DNA of 64,000 nucleotides from Corynebacterium sp. UBA2622 (GCF_002339505.1 NZ_DDJO01000009.1:150416-214415); one strand, 5' to 3'. Counted from the stretch's first letter, positions 1 to 11,838 are shown. Notes: generated by a model not told the origin, from the letters alone. Program-made: numbers and translations.

Positions 1-1170
1 GCGGCAGTTCCCGCAGGCCAGCGCCTGCACGTACCCGGTGCGCGGCACCTGGAAGAGCACCGGCGCCTTCCTGTCGAGGGACTTCACCGCCGCCTGGAAC
101 GCGGTGGAGGGCAGGCGGGCATCGCGGGCGCGGGGGTCGCGCTCGAGCTCGAAGTCGGAGTCGCCCGCCGCGTGGATGAAGGGGGCGCGCTGGCGCAGCA
201 CCTCGCGGGGCGCGACGAGCTCGTGCATCCAGCCGGACTCCACCAGCAGCTGCGTCTCGGCAGTGCGGGAGTACCCGCCGAGGATGAGAGAGGCGCCTTC
301 GAGGGTGGAGCGGGTTGTCATCACCTCGCGCGCGTGCACGTACGGGGCCCGGGGGTCAACGAGCGAGTCGTCCCCGTCGTGCATGAGCACCATGAGCCTC
401 AGGTCGTTGACGGGCGCGAACGCGGCCGAACGCGTGCCCACCACCAGGCGGCCCTGCCCGTGCAGCACCGAGAGGAAGCGCGAGTAGCGCGCCTGGGGGC
501 CCTGCGATGCAGTGAGCGCGGTGATCTGCCGGGGTCCAACGACCGCGCGCAGCGCGGACTCGCACTTGTCGACGTCCCGCTGGTCCGGCACCACGATCAG
601 CACTCCCCCGCCGTCGATGGCGACCTTCGTGGCGAGCGCGGCAACAGCCGCCGCCCAGTCCTCCCCCGGCGCCACCTGCCACGCGGCGCGCGCCAGCTTG
701 CCGGCCAGCACCGCGTCGACAAAGGACTGCCCGAACTGATAACCCGTCCACGCCGCGAGGTCCGGCTCCTGCGCCTCGCCGAGTTCGGCCCACGGGGTGG
801 TGGTGTCGGTGTCCTCCGCCTTGGCGTGGCGGGCCGGCACGGCGGAGCGGTAAACGTCGGAGCGGGTTCCGCCGTAGCGCTCCGCGAGGGCATCGACAAG
901 CGTGCGAATGCGGGCGGGGGCGACCACCTCGGGTGAGATGACGCGCTCGATGAAGCGAAGGGTCCCCTCGTGCTCGGAGGTGGCGTGGCGCGAGAGGACC
1001 ACGGCATCCACCAGGCGCCCGGCGAAGCGGATGCGGACCTTCACCCCCGGCTGGGCGGCGGCGGAATCGGCCTCCGTGACCAGGTAGTCGAACGGTCGGT
1101 CCAGGTGGGCGAGCCCCAGCAGCGGCAGCAGGCGCACAACGGGGGCGTTTGCTGCGGGGGAGTTCGACAT
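1..1170 (-). CDS. priA: Primosomal protein N' (PriA), helicase-degenerate actinobacterial type, C-terminus cut by window edge
   Basis: The visible 390 residues start at an ATG (MSNSPAANAP) and run off the left edge just inside the Cys-rich zinc-binding region (ending ACGNCR). The N-terminal DNA-binding domain is recognisable (LPLLGLAHLDRPFDYLV, then VRIRFAGR). Where helicase-competent PriA has the P-loop GVTGSGKT, this protein reads VAPGEDWAAAVAALA, and the DEEH box is replaced by MLMHDGDD-like residues, so it cannot be an ordinary ATP-dependent helicase. That loss is the known state of PriA in mycobacteria and corynebacteria. Family role: replication restart at stalled forks. No Shine-Dalgarno sequence precedes the ATG; a TACAAT hexamer lies 8 bases upstream, suggesting a leaderless mRNA. 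Confidence 0.93.
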   Translation of the reverse strand, partial: MSNSPAANAPVVRLLPLLGLAHLDRPFDYLVTEADSAAAQPGVKVRIRFAGRLVDAVVLSRHATSEHEGTLRFIERVISPEVVAPARIRTLVDALAERYGGTRSDVYRSAVPARHAKAEDTDTTTPWAELGEAQEPDLAAWTGYQFGQSFVDAVLAGKLARAAWQVAPGEDWAAAVAALATKVAIDGGGVLIVVPDQRDVDKCESALRAVVGPRQITALTASQGPQARYSRFLSVLHGQGRLVVGTRSAAFAPVNDLRLMVLMHDGDDSLVDPRAPYVHAREVMTTRSTLEGASLILGGYSRTAETQLLVESGWMHELVAPREVLRQRAPFIHAAGDSDFELERDPRARDARLPSTAFQAAVKSLDRKAPVLFQVPRTGYVQALACGNCR

Positions 1171-1178
1171 GGGCACAG

Positions 1179-1184
1179 ATTGTA
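1179..1184 (-). promoter_or_regulatory. -10 hexamer for leaderless priA
   Basis: TACAAT on the minus strand, 8 bases before the priA ATG at 1170. A start point 7 to 9 bases downstream would fall on or beside the start codon. No convincing -35 is seen. It overlaps the proposed rtcB -10 on the other strand by two bases. Confidence 0.5.
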
Positions 1185-1188
1185 TCCT
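1183..1188 (+). promoter_or_regulatory. Possible -10 hexamer for rtcB
   Basis: TATCCT, matching the corynebacterial TAnnnT pattern, 36 bases before the rtcB ATG. No good -35 is visible. It overlaps the priA -10 in the divergent direction. Confidence 0.35.
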
Positions 1189-1224
1189 GTCACCCGGACA
1201 CTAAATCCCGAGCAAGGAGGAGAC

Positions 1225-2433
1225 ATGGCACGACGAAAGCAGTCCCGCCCCCGCGTCGCGCTCGGTGAGCTGCCCGAGGGAACGGTGCTCAACTTCGCCT
1301 CCGAGGTCGACGAGAACACTCTCGCGCAGGCCCGTGCCACGGCGTCCATGCCGTTTATTTATCCGCACGTGGCGCTCATGCCGGACGCGCACTTCGGCAT
1401 GGGCTCGTCGGTGGGCACGGTCTTCGGCACCGTCGGTGCGGTCATACCCGCCGCAGTGGGTGTGGACATCGGCTGCGGCATGATCGGGGTGCGCACGCAG
1501 TTTACGCGCGCCGACCTCGCTGGCCGGGAGCTCGAGCAGCTTCGCGACGCCCTCGAGTCCGCCATCCCCCTTTCCCCGGGCAACTACAACACCGGGCGCA
1601 TCCGGAGCAGCGCCGCTCGCCGGGTCGGTGATCTCGAGCACCTTGCGGCGCAGACCGGCGTAGACCTCTCCCACTCCCCGAAGTGGCGCGAGCAGCTCGG
1701 CTCCCTCGGCGGGGGCAACCACTTCATCGAGCTGTGTCTCGACGAGGAGGACCGCGTCTGGATGTTCCTCCACTCCGGCTCACGCGGGGTGGGCAACAAG
1801 ATTGCCCAGAAGCACATCCGCGCCGCGCAGGAGCACGTCGCGGCCGAGGGCGCGACCATCCCGGACCGGGACCTTGCATACCTCTCCGAGGGCACGGAGG
1901 CCTTCGACTCCTACCTGCGCGAGCTGCACTGGGCGCAGCGCTTCGCGTGGCTCAACCGCGAGGAGATGATGGACCGCTTCGCGGCCTGCCTCGGGGATTT
2001 CATGGGTGAGGCCGTGCGCGAGGAGGAGCGGGTGAACTGCCACCACAACTACACGGTGCAGGAGGAGCACTACGGCCGGAAGGTGTGGCTAACGCGTAAG
2101 GGGGCGGTGCTTGCCGATGCCGGCACGCTCGCGCTCATCCCCGGTTCCATGGGCACGGCCTCCTACGTGGTGGAGGGAAAGGGCCACGCCCCGGCGCTGC
2201 GCTCGGCCCCCCACGGTGCGGGGCGGCGCTTCTCCCGCACGGAAGCGCGGCGCCGATTTACCGCAGACGACCTGGAGCGGCGCATGGCCGGCATCGTCCA
2301 CCGCCCCGGCGAGGCGTGGGTGGACGAGATTCCGGACGCCTACAAGGAGATCGACCAGGTTATCGCTGATTCGGCGGAGTTGGTCGCCGTGCGCCACAAG
2401 CTGCGCCAGGTGCTCAACGTCAAGGGTACGTGA
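1225..2433 (+). CDS. rtcB: RtcB family RNA ligase (3'-phosphate/5'-OH, GTP and Mn dependent)
   Basis: A 402-residue protein of typical RtcB length that should join RNA ends bearing 2',3'-cyclic phosphate or 3'-phosphate to 5'-hydroxyl ends through a guanylated histidine. Visible landmarks are VGVDIGCGM with metal ligands D81 and C84, GGGNHFIEL (H166), LHSGSRGVGNK (H183), NCHHNYT (H273/H274), the nucleotide loop LIPGSMGTASY, and SAPHGAGR, whose H330 is the expected guanylation site. The start is set by AAGGAGG 4 bases upstream. It stands alone, divergent from priA and convergent with metK (10 bases apart), with no archease, RtcA or RtcR gene nearby. Its substrate cannot be told from sequence; tRNA, rRNA or mRNA repair after toxin cleavage are all possible. 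Confidence 0.95.
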   Translation: MARRKQSRPRVALGELPEGTVLNFASEVDENTLAQARATASMPFIYPHVALMPDAHFGMGSSVGTVFGTVGAVIPAAVGVDIGCGMIGVRTQFTRADLAGRELEQLRDALESAIPLSPGNYNTGRIRSSAARRVGDLEHLAAQTGVDLSHSPKWREQLGSLGGGNHFIELCLDEEDRVWMFLHSGSRGVGNKIAQKHIRAAQEHVAAEGATIPDRDLAYLSEGTEAFDSYLRELHWAQRFAWLNREEMMDRFAACLGDFMGEAVREEERVNCHHNYTVQEEHYGRKVWLTRKGAVLADAGTLALIPGSMGTASYVVEGKGHAPALRSAPHGAGRRFSRTEARRRFTADDLERRMAGIVHRPGEAWVDEIPDAYKEIDQVIADSAELVAVRHKLRQVLNVKGT

Positions 2434-2443
2434 GCCCCGGCCG

Positions 2444-3664
2444 CTACCCCAGGCCCGCGGCGGCGCGCAGCGCGTCAACCCGGTCGAGCCGCTCCCACGG
2501 CAGGTCGACGTCGGTGCGGCCGAAGTGGCCGTAGGCGGCGGTCGGGCCGTAGATGGGCCGCAGCAGATCGAGGTCCTTGATGATCGCCGCCGGGCGCAGG
2601 TCGAAGACCTTCTCCACCGCGAGCTGGATCGACTCGTTGGTCTGGCCCTCGGCGGCGGTACCGAAGGTCTCGACGTAGAGCCCGACCGGGTTTGCGCGGC
2701 CGATGGCGTACGCCACCTGAATCTCCGCGCGCGCCGCGAGGCCGGCCGCGACGACGTTCTTGGCCACCCAGCGCATGGCGTAGGCGCCGGAGCGGTCCAC
2801 CTTCGACGGGTCCTTGCCGGAGAAGGCGCCGCCGCCGTGGCGGGCCATGCCGCCGTAGGTGTCCACGATGATCTTCCGCCCGGTCAGCCCGGCATCCCCC
2901 ATCGGGCCGCCGGTGATGAAAGATCCAGAGGGGTTGACCAGCAGCTTCGTCTCGTCGTCGTAGAAGCGCTCCAAACCGGCGTCCGCGATGACCCAGTCAA
3001 CCACGTGCTCGCGCACCGCGCGGGCGAGCGCCTCGCCAGCGAAGTTCTTGTCGTGCTGCGTGGACACGACGATGGTGTCCAGGTGCACGGGAGTGTCGCC
3101 GTCATAGGCGAAGGTCACCTGGGTCTTGCCGTCCGGGCGCAGACCCAGCACCTCCTTCTTCTGGCGCACCTCGGAAAGACGGCGGGCGAGGCGGTGGGCC
3201 GTGGAAATCGGCAGGGGCATGAACTCAGGCGTCTCGTTGGTGGCGTAGCCGAACATCAGGCCCTGGTCCCCCGCGCCGGCGAGGTCGTTTTCCTCGGTGG
3301 AGCCGTTCTCCCGGTGCTCCTGCGAGGTGGTTACGCCGCTGGCGATCTCGCCCGACTGCTCCCCAATGGCCACGTTGACCCCGCAGGTGGTTCCGTCGAA
3401 GCCCACATCAGAGGAGGTGAAACCGATCTCGCGCAACTTGTCGCGCACGATCTTGGCGATGTTCGAGTACGCCGTGGTGGACACCTCGCCCACAACGTGC
3501 ACCTGGCCGGTGGTCACGAGTGTTTCCACCGCCACACGGGCGTCGGGGTCCTGGCGGAGGATGTCATCGAGCACGGCATCCGAGATCGCGTCGCAGATCT
3601 TGTCGGGGTGACCCTCGGTGACGGACTCACTGGTGAAGAGGCGGTGAACGTTCGCGGTTGTCAA
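2444..3664 (-). CDS. metK: S-adenosylmethionine synthetase
   Basis: Makes S-adenosylmethionine from methionine and ATP in the cytosol. All family signatures are present: SESVTEGHPDKICDAISD near the start, GAGDQGLMFGYATNE for ATP binding, and GGGAFSGKDPSKVDRS. It ends ALRAAAGLG after FGRTDVDLPWERLDRVD, giving 406 residues, normal for corynebacteria. I chose a TTG start at 3664 because GAAGGAA lies 7 bases upstream and the homologous region begins within a few residues; an in-frame TTG at 3727 would add 21 unlikely residues. It follows coaBC by 68 bases on the same strand. Confidence 0.96.
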   Translation of the reverse strand: MTTANVHRLFTSESVTEGHPDKICDAISDAVLDDILRQDPDARVAVETLVTTGQVHVVGEVSTTAYSNIAKIVRDKLREIGFTSSDVGFDGTTCGVNVAIGEQSGEIASGVTTSQEHRENGSTEENDLAGAGDQGLMFGYATNETPEFMPLPISTAHRLARRLSEVRQKKEVLGLRPDGKTQVTFAYDGDTPVHLDTIVVSTQHDKNFAGEALARAVREHVVDWVIADAGLERFYDDETKLLVNPSGSFITGGPMGDAGLTGRKIIVDTYGGMARHGGGAFSGKDPSKVDRSGAYAMRWVAKNVVAAGLAARAEIQVAYAIGRANPVGLYVETFGTAAEGQTNESIQLAVEKVFDLRPAAIIKDLDLLRPIYGPTAAYGHFGRTDVDLPWERLDRVDALRAAAGLG

Positions 3665-3732
3665 GGCAGTTCCTTCGCTGGGGTGAACGGGGACGGCGCG
3701 CGGCCGACTCCGACCAATATAGACCAAGCGGT

Positions 3733-4959
3733 CTAATTATCCAAGCGGGCCATGCCCTCGATTGCGTCCCAGATCTCCGCGGCCACCACGTGCTTGGAGC
3801 CGTCCGGAATCTCCGTGACGGAGCCGTCGCGCGCCACGAGCCAACCGCTGTTGCGCGCCTCGCCGAAGACCTTTCCGCCCGCGACGGAGTTGACCATGAG
3901 CAGGTCCGCGCCCTTGCGCTTGATCTTCGCCCTGCCGTACTCGAGGGGGTTGTCGGTCTCGGCCGCGAACCCCACGATGACCGCCTCGGTCTCCCCCGCA
4001 TCCCGCTTCTCGACGAGCCCCCGCAACACGTCCGGGTTCTCCGTCAGGCGGATCGTGGAGAGGGCGTCATCGGATTCGCCCTTCTTGAGCTTGGAGGCCG
4101 CCTCGTTCTCCGGACGGAAGTCGGCCACCGCAGCGGACATGATGATCACGTCCGCCTCCCCCGCGCGCGCGTTCATCTTCTCCTGCATCTGGCGCGTGGA
4201 GCGGACCCGCACCACTTCGGCGCCGGCGGGCACGGGAAGGTCGTCGGTGGCGCCTGCGACCACGGTGACCTGCGCACCCTTGTGGGCGGCGAGGTCCGCG
4301 AGCGCGAGCCCCTGGCGGCCGGAGGACCGGTTGCCGATGTAGCGCACCGGGTCGATGTTCTCCTGCGTTCCCCCGGCGCTGATGAGCACGCTCTTGCCCT
4401 CGAGGGTGCGGGCCAGCGGGCCGTGGTCGGCGACGGTGCGCGCCATCTCCGCGATCGCCCCCGGCTCCATGAGTCGGCCGGGCCCGGTGTCGGTGCCCGT
4501 GAGCCGCCCGTGGGCGGGCTCGAGAACCGTCAGGCCTCGCTGACGAAGCGTGCGCACGTTCGCCTGGGTGGCCGGGTTGAGCCACATCTCCGTGTGCATG
4601 GCCGGGGCGAGAACCACCGGGCAGGTGGCCACGAGGATGGTCGCGGTGAGCAGGTCATCCGCCCGCCCCGCCGCGATGCGGGCAATGAGGTCCGCGGTGG
4701 CCGGGGCGATGACGATGAGGTCCGCCTCCTGCCCGATGCGCACGTGCTGCACCTCGTCAACGCGCGTGAACACACCGGTGTCGACCGGGTGGCCGGACAG
4801 CGCCTCGAAGGTGGCGGCACCCACGAAGCGCAGGGCGTTTTCGGTGGGCACCACGCGCACGCTGTCCCCGCGTTCCGTGAAGTCCCGCACCACGTGACAC
4901 GCCTTGTAGGCGGCGATGCCGCCCGCGACCCCGACAACGACATTCCTGGGTTCACTCAT
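3733..4959 (-). CDS. coaBC: Bifunctional phosphopantothenoylcysteine synthetase/decarboxylase
   Basis: Two consecutive steps of coenzyme A synthesis in one 408-residue protein. The N-terminal CoaC flavoprotein part has the GVAGGIAAYKA nucleotide loop, IAPATADLIARIAAG and the catalytic-histidine segment APAMHTEMW. The C-terminal CoaB part has SAGGTQENIDPVRYIGNRSS, AAVADFRP and the lysine region IKRKGADLLMVNSV. The ATG at 4959 lacks a Shine-Dalgarno sequence, but a TAAACT hexamer ends 8 bases upstream, so the message is probably leaderless. An upstream in-frame start at 5004 would add 15 residues without family support. It is separated from rpoZ by a terminator. Confidence 0.95.
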   Translation of the reverse strand: MSEPRNVVVGVAGGIAAYKACHVVRDFTERGDSVRVVPTENALRFVGAATFEALSGHPVDTGVFTRVDEVQHVRIGQEADLIVIAPATADLIARIAAGRADDLLTATILVATCPVVLAPAMHTEMWLNPATQANVRTLRQRGLTVLEPAHGRLTGTDTGPGRLMEPGAIAEMARTVADHGPLARTLEGKSVLISAGGTQENIDPVRYIGNRSSGRQGLALADLAAHKGAQVTVVAGATDDLPVPAGAEVVRVRSTRQMQEKMNARAGEADVIIMSAAVADFRPENEAASKLKKGESDDALSTIRLTENPDVLRGLVEKRDAGETEAVIVGFAAETDNPLEYGRAKIKRKGADLLMVNSVAGGKVFGEARNSGWLVARDGSVTEIPDGSKHVVAAEIWDAIEGMARLDN

Positions 4960-4967
4960 GCCCGCCA

Positions 4968-4973
4968 AGTTTA
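4968..4973 (-). promoter_or_regulatory. -10 hexamer for leaderless coaBC
   Basis: TAAACT on the minus strand, 8 bases before the coaBC ATG at 4959, downstream of the rpoZ terminator. No clear -35. Confidence 0.5.
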
Positions 4974-5002
4974 CGCACCGGGGGACGGCTCGTCGCATAG
5001 TC

Positions 5003-5034
5003 AAAGGCGCGCCGCCCGTTGCCGGGGGCGCGCC
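5003..5034 (-). terminator. Rho-independent terminator after rpoZ
   Basis: On the minus strand an 8-base stem GGCGCGCC / GGCGCGCC encloses an inner CCCG-GCAA-CGGG hairpin, followed by TTTG. It lies 21 bases beyond the rpoZ stop and would separate the mihF-gmk-rpoZ unit from coaBC-metK. Confidence 0.75.
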
Positions 5035-5055
5035 TCAATGAACGTCGTCAAGCCT

Positions 5056-5364
5056 CTACTGGCCTTCCTCGTGCTCGAGGAGGCCGGCCTGGATCTCGCG
5101 CAGGGCGATGGAGAGCGGCTTCTCGCCGACCTCCGGGGTGACGAGGGGGCCGATGAACTCGAAGACGCCCTCGTCCTGCTCCTGGTAGAAGCTGTTGATC
5201 TGGCGGGCGCGCTTCGCGGCGAAGATGACCAGGGCGTACTTGGAGGACACCTTGCTCAGCAGCTCGTCAATGGGCGGAGCCGTGATGCCCTCGGGGGTGT
5301 CGTAGACCATCTCCTCGGGCGCCTGGCTCGTCGACAGGTCGTTGGTTACGTTGCTCACTTGCAC
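5056..5364 (-). CDS. rpoZ: DNA-directed RNA polymerase omega subunit
   Basis: A 102-residue omega subunit that helps assemble the beta' subunit of RNA polymerase. It has the actinobacterial N-terminal extension (VYDTPEGITAPPIDELL) followed by the core helix KYALVIFAAKRARQINSFY and ends EKPLSIALREIQAGLLEHEE. Its GTG start touches the gmk stop codon, implying translational coupling; a second GTG two codons later (5358) is equally possible because AGTAGG precedes it closely. A strong hairpin terminator follows. Confidence 0.95.
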   Translation of the reverse strand: MQVSNVTNDLSTSQAPEEMVYDTPEGITAPPIDELLSKVSSKYALVIFAAKRARQINSFYQEQDEGVFEFIGPLVTPEVGEKPLSIALREIQAGLLEHEEGQ

Positions 5365-5952
5365 CTACTGTTTCTTGGGTTGTGTGCTCAAAAGGATATC
5401 GGCAATCTTCGCGACAGCCACCTCAACATCGTCGTTGACCACGACGTCATCGAATTCGCCCTGCGCCTCGAGCTCACCGCGGGCGGTTTCGAGTCGGCGC
5501 TGGATCACGTCCTCGGGCTCGGTGCCCCGGCCGGTGAGGCGCTCCACGAGAACCTCCCAGGAGGGCGGAGCGAGGAACACCGTGGAGGCCTCGGGCATGA
5601 GGCGCTTGATGTTCCGGGCCCCGACGAGGTCCACCTCGACGAGCACCGGGCGACCGGCGGCCATGGCCTCGCGGACCGGGCCCGCCGGGGTGCCGGAGCG
5701 CTGCAACCCACCGTGGATGTCCGCCCACTCGAGCATCTCCCCCGCGTCGATGCGGTTCTGGAAGTCCTCGGGGGAAACGAAGAAGTAGTCCTTGCCGTCG
5801 ACCTCGCCCGGGCGGGGCTGGCGCGTCGTCATGGACACGGAGAAGTAGAGATCGGGAACATCGGTGCGCAGACGGTGGACGACTGTCGACTTGCCGACAG
5901 CGGAGGGTCCGGCCAGAACGACCAGTCTCCCCCGCCTCGTCACGTCCGGCAC
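5365..5952 (-). CDS. gmk: Guanylate kinase
   Basis: Phosphorylates GMP to GDP. The P-loop GPSAVGKST is close to the start; FSVSMTTRQPRPGEVDG and DYFFVSPEDF are the GMP-binding region, and EWADIHGGLQRSGTPAGPV is typical of the actinobacterial enzyme. I used the GTG at 5952 (195 residues, 4 bases after the mihF stop); a GTG at 5943 is the alternative. A longer in-frame extension upstream overlaps mihF and is Arg/Ser-rich noise. It is part of mihF-gmk-rpoZ. Confidence 0.94.
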   Translation of the reverse strand: MPDVTRRGRLVVLAGPSAVGKSTVVHRLRTDVPDLYFSVSMTTRQPRPGEVDGKDYFFVSPEDFQNRIDAGEMLEWADIHGGLQRSGTPAGPVREAMAAGRPVLVEVDLVGARNIKRLMPEASTVFLAPPSWEVLVERLTGRGTEPEDVIQRRLETARGELEAQGEFDDVVVNDDVEVAVAKIADILLSTQPKKQ

Positions 5953-5956
5953 GGGC

Positions 5957-6280
5957 TTAAGCCTCGTCGAAGCCGAAGCGCTCGAGGAGCGCGCGGCGCT
6001 GGCGCTCACCGAGACCGCGCAGACGGCGGGTCTGGGCGATCTCCAGCTCCTCCATGATCTCGCGGGCCTTGACCTTGCCCACCTTCGGCATGGCCTCGAG
6101 GAGTGCGGAAACCTTGGTCTTGCCGATGATCTCGTCGGACTCGGCCTTGCCAAGAACGTCCTTGAGGGTGGTGTCCCCGCGCTTGAGGGATGCCTTCAGC
6201 TCGGCGCGCTGCTTGCGGGCCTCGGCAGCCTTGGCAAGTGCTTCCTTGCGCTGCTCGTCGGTCAACTGTGGAAGGGCCAC
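5957..6280 (-). CDS. mihF: Integration host factor, actinobacterial type (mIHF)
   Basis: A 107-residue nucleoid-associated DNA-binding protein unique to Actinobacteria. The sequence begins ALPQLTDEQRKEAL, continues with a Lys/Arg-rich helix, then KVSALLEAMPKVGKVKAREIM (the S13-like helix-two-turn-helix) and RRLRGLGERQRRALLERFG. The GTG start has GGAGGAAAC directly upstream, and the protein length matches the experimentally used mycobacterial start rather than longer annotated forms. It leads the mihF-gmk-rpoZ unit and has a 110-base leader with an extended -10. Confidence 0.95.
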   Translation of the reverse strand: MALPQLTDEQRKEALAKAAEARKQRAELKASLKRGDTTLKDVLGKAESDEIIGKTKVSALLEAMPKVGKVKAREIMEELEIAQTRRLRGLGERQRRALLERFGFDEA

Positions 6281-6397
6281 GTTTCCTCCATTGGGTAGTA
6301 GTAAAAGTCTTCGGCCGGTGACCCGGCCGGTCTCAGCGGGCCGCTCCGGAACTCGCGCACGGCGAATTCCATCAGTGCAACTCACTGGCTCCGGCCA

Positions 6398-6406
6398 AGT
6401 GTAGCA
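6398..6406 (-). promoter_or_regulatory. Extended -10 promoter for mihF-gmk-rpoZ
   Basis: TGCTACACT on the minus strand, a perfect TAnnnT hexamer with an upstream TG. The start point would be near 6391, giving a leader of about 110 bases before mihF. The -35 (TCGTGG) is poor, as is usual for extended -10 promoters. Confidence 0.5.
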
Positions 6407-6513
6407 CCGGCTGGGGTGTTCCACGATATCCGCGGGCTGTGTTTTGCCACGTCATCGCGTTGACGCCAATAAATTACCAGGGATTTTGCGCCCGGGCGAA
6501 TACTGCCCCGGCG

Positions 6514-7317
6514 CTAGCGGTGCCCGGCCAACCGCACCGCGCATCCGCGCAGCTCAGCAACGACCGGCCCGTGCGCCAGCACGCCGCGCGAGACGCTGGG
6601 GAACACCAGGTGGGACTGCTCACCTGCGATTGCGTCGACCTCGGCGAACGTTGCACCCTGAGCTCCCACGCCGGGCATGAGCACCGGAGCGTTGAGCCCG
6701 CTCAAATCCGGCGGCGCGGTGACGGTCGCGCCCACCACGACACCGACCTCGCCAATGCCCGCACCGCGGTTGTACGCCGCGCAGGCTTCGACCATCTGCT
6801 GGGCGATGCTCACGCCGTCGACCAGCTGCGACTGGAACCGCTCGGCCTCGGGGTTGGAGTTCGCCGCCATGACGAACACGCCCTTGCCGTGTTCGCGGGC
6901 CATGCCAATGGCCGGGTCGAGCGAGCCCACCCCGAGGAAGGGTGTGAGGGTCACCGCGTCGGCCTCGAGCGGGGACCCCGGCTCGAGCCAGGCGCGGGCG
7001 TAGCCCTCCATGGTGGAGCCGATGTCCCCGCGCTTGGCATCCGCAACGACGAGCGTGCCGGATTCGCGCAGGGCGCCCAGAGTTTCCTCGAGGACGGCGA
7101 AACCCCGCGAGCCGAAGCGCTCGAAGAACGCCACCTGGGGCTTGACCAGGGCGACGTGCCCGGCAAAGGCCTCGACGCAGATGCCCGAGAACTCGCGGAG
7201 CCCATCAACGTCGTCGCCGAGGCCCCACTTCCGCAGAAGGCCCGCGTGCGGGTCAATGCCCACGCACAGGCGACCGTACTTCTCCCCCGCCTCGACAAGG
7301 CGCTCACCGAAGCCCAT
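6514..7317 (-). CDS. pyrF: Orotidine 5'-phosphate decarboxylase, long (type 2) form
   Basis: Last step of UMP synthesis: decarboxylates OMP. The 267-residue length and the catalytic stretch VVADAKRGDIGSTMEGYA identify the larger actinobacterial/myxobacterial type. GIDPH near the N-terminus and VMPGVGAQGAT near the C-terminus fit substrate-phosphate binding. The ATG at 7317 abuts the carB stop (TAG at 7318-7320), so translation is probably coupled to carB; no separate ribosome-binding site is seen. It is the last gene of the pyr operon. Confidence 0.95.
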   Translation of the reverse strand: MGFGERLVEAGEKYGRLCVGIDPHAGLLRKWGLGDDVDGLREFSGICVEAFAGHVALVKPQVAFFERFGSRGFAVLEETLGALRESGTLVVADAKRGDIGSTMEGYARAWLEPGSPLEADAVTLTPFLGVGSLDPAIGMAREHGKGVFVMAANSNPEAERFQSQLVDGVSIAQQMVEACAAYNRGAGIGEVGVVVGATVTAPPDLSGLNAPVLMPGVGAQGATFAEVDAIAGEQSHLVFPSVSRGVLAHGPVVAELRGCAVRLAGHR

Positions 7318-10656
<3,339 letters not shown>

Positions 10657-10683
10657 GGTCTTCTTTCCTCTGCTGCTTCCTGG

Positions 10684-11829
10684 TTAATTCTTGTTCGGGC
10701 TGTGGTTGTCCATCAGCGCGATGAACTGGTCGAACAGCGGGTTCGCGTCGTGGGGGCCGGCGGCGGACTCCGGGTGGTACTGCACCGAATAGGCCATGCC
10801 GTCCTGCAGCGCCACGCCCTCGACGACACCGTCGTTGAGGCAGGTGTGGGTGACCACCGCGGGCCCGAAATCGGTGTCGAAGGTCTGCCCCGCCTCACCC
10901 TTCAGGGCGAATCCGTGGTTCTGGCTGGTGATGTCGATCTTGCCCGTCAGGTGGTTCTTCACCGGCACGTTGACGCCGCGGTGGCCGAACTTGAGCTTGT
11001 AGGTCTCCATGCCGAGGGCGCGACCGAGGATCTGGTTGCCGAAGCAGATGCCGAACAGCGGGATCTTGTTCTCGATGACCTCGCGGGTGACCGCCACCAT
11101 CTCATCGGCAGTGGCCGGGTCACCCGGGCCGTTGGAGATGAAGACGCCGTCCGGGTTGTAGCGGGCGATCTCGGAGTACGGGGTGTTGGCGGGGACCACG
11201 ACCGTTTCGATGCCGCGCCTGGCAAAGTGCCCGGGCGTCGCCGACTTGATGCCCATGTCGTAGGCCACGACGGTGTACTTCTTCCCGCCCTCGGCGGGGA
11301 CGGTGTAGGGCGCGTCCACGGAGACCTCGCCGGCGAGATCCGCGCCGGCCATGTCGGGCTGCTCGTTGACCCGGGCCACGAGCTTGTCGACGTCCTCCTT
11401 CGCGGCCTCACCGGCGAAGATCCCTGCGGCGATGGAGCCGTAGTCCCGCAGGTGGCGCACGACGGTGCGGGTGTCGATGCCGTAGATGCCGGTGACTCCC
11501 TGAGCCGCCATCTCCTCCTCGAGGCTGCGCTCGGCGCGCCAGTTGGAGACGCGCTTGGCGAGGTCGCGGATGACCAGGCCGGCCACCCAGATGCGGTTGT
11601 CGTGGGACTCGTTGTCCTCGTCGTTCCAGCCGGTGTTGCCGATCTGCGGGGCGGTCATCACCACGATCTGGCGGTGGTAGGACGGGTCGGTCATCGTCTC
11701 CTGGTAGCCGGTCATGGCGGTGGTGAACACCGCCTCACCGAGCACCTCCCCCTCGCTGCCGAAGGAGTAGCCGGGGAAGACCTTGCCGTCGCCGAGAACG
11801 AGGACAGCGGGGATTTTCTGGTTGCTCAT
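10684..11829 (-). CDS. carA: Carbamoyl-phosphate synthase, small (glutaminase) subunit
   Basis: The 381-residue glutamine-hydrolysing subunit that feeds ammonia to CarB. The N-terminal CPSase small-subunit domain (LVLGDGKVFPGYSFG, TAMTGYQETMTDPSY) is followed by a class I amidotransferase domain with the nucleophile C262 in FGICFGNQILG and H352/E354 in QYHPESAAGPHD. AAGGACC precedes the ATG; it lies 9 bases after pyrC and 27 before carB. Confidence 0.97.
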   Translation of the reverse strand: MSNQKIPAVLVLGDGKVFPGYSFGSEGEVLGEAVFTTAMTGYQETMTDPSYHRQIVVMTAPQIGNTGWNDEDNESHDNRIWVAGLVIRDLAKRVSNWRAERSLEEEMAAQGVTGIYGIDTRTVVRHLRDYGSIAAGIFAGEAAKEDVDKLVARVNEQPDMAGADLAGEVSVDAPYTVPAEGGKKYTVVAYDMGIKSATPGHFARRGIETVVVPANTPYSEIARYNPDGVFISNGPGDPATADEMVAVTREVIENKIPLFGICFGNQILGRALGMETYKLKFGHRGVNVPVKNHLTGKIDITSQNHGFALKGEAGQTFDTDFGPAVVTHTCLNDGVVEGVALQDGMAYSVQYHPESAAGPHDANPLFDQFIALMDNHSPNKN

Positions 11830-11838
11830 GTGTGGTCC

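Noticed and set aside
2434..3732. A SAM-sensing riboswitch near metK
   Set aside because: The 68-base space before metK is too short and shows no SAM-box pattern.
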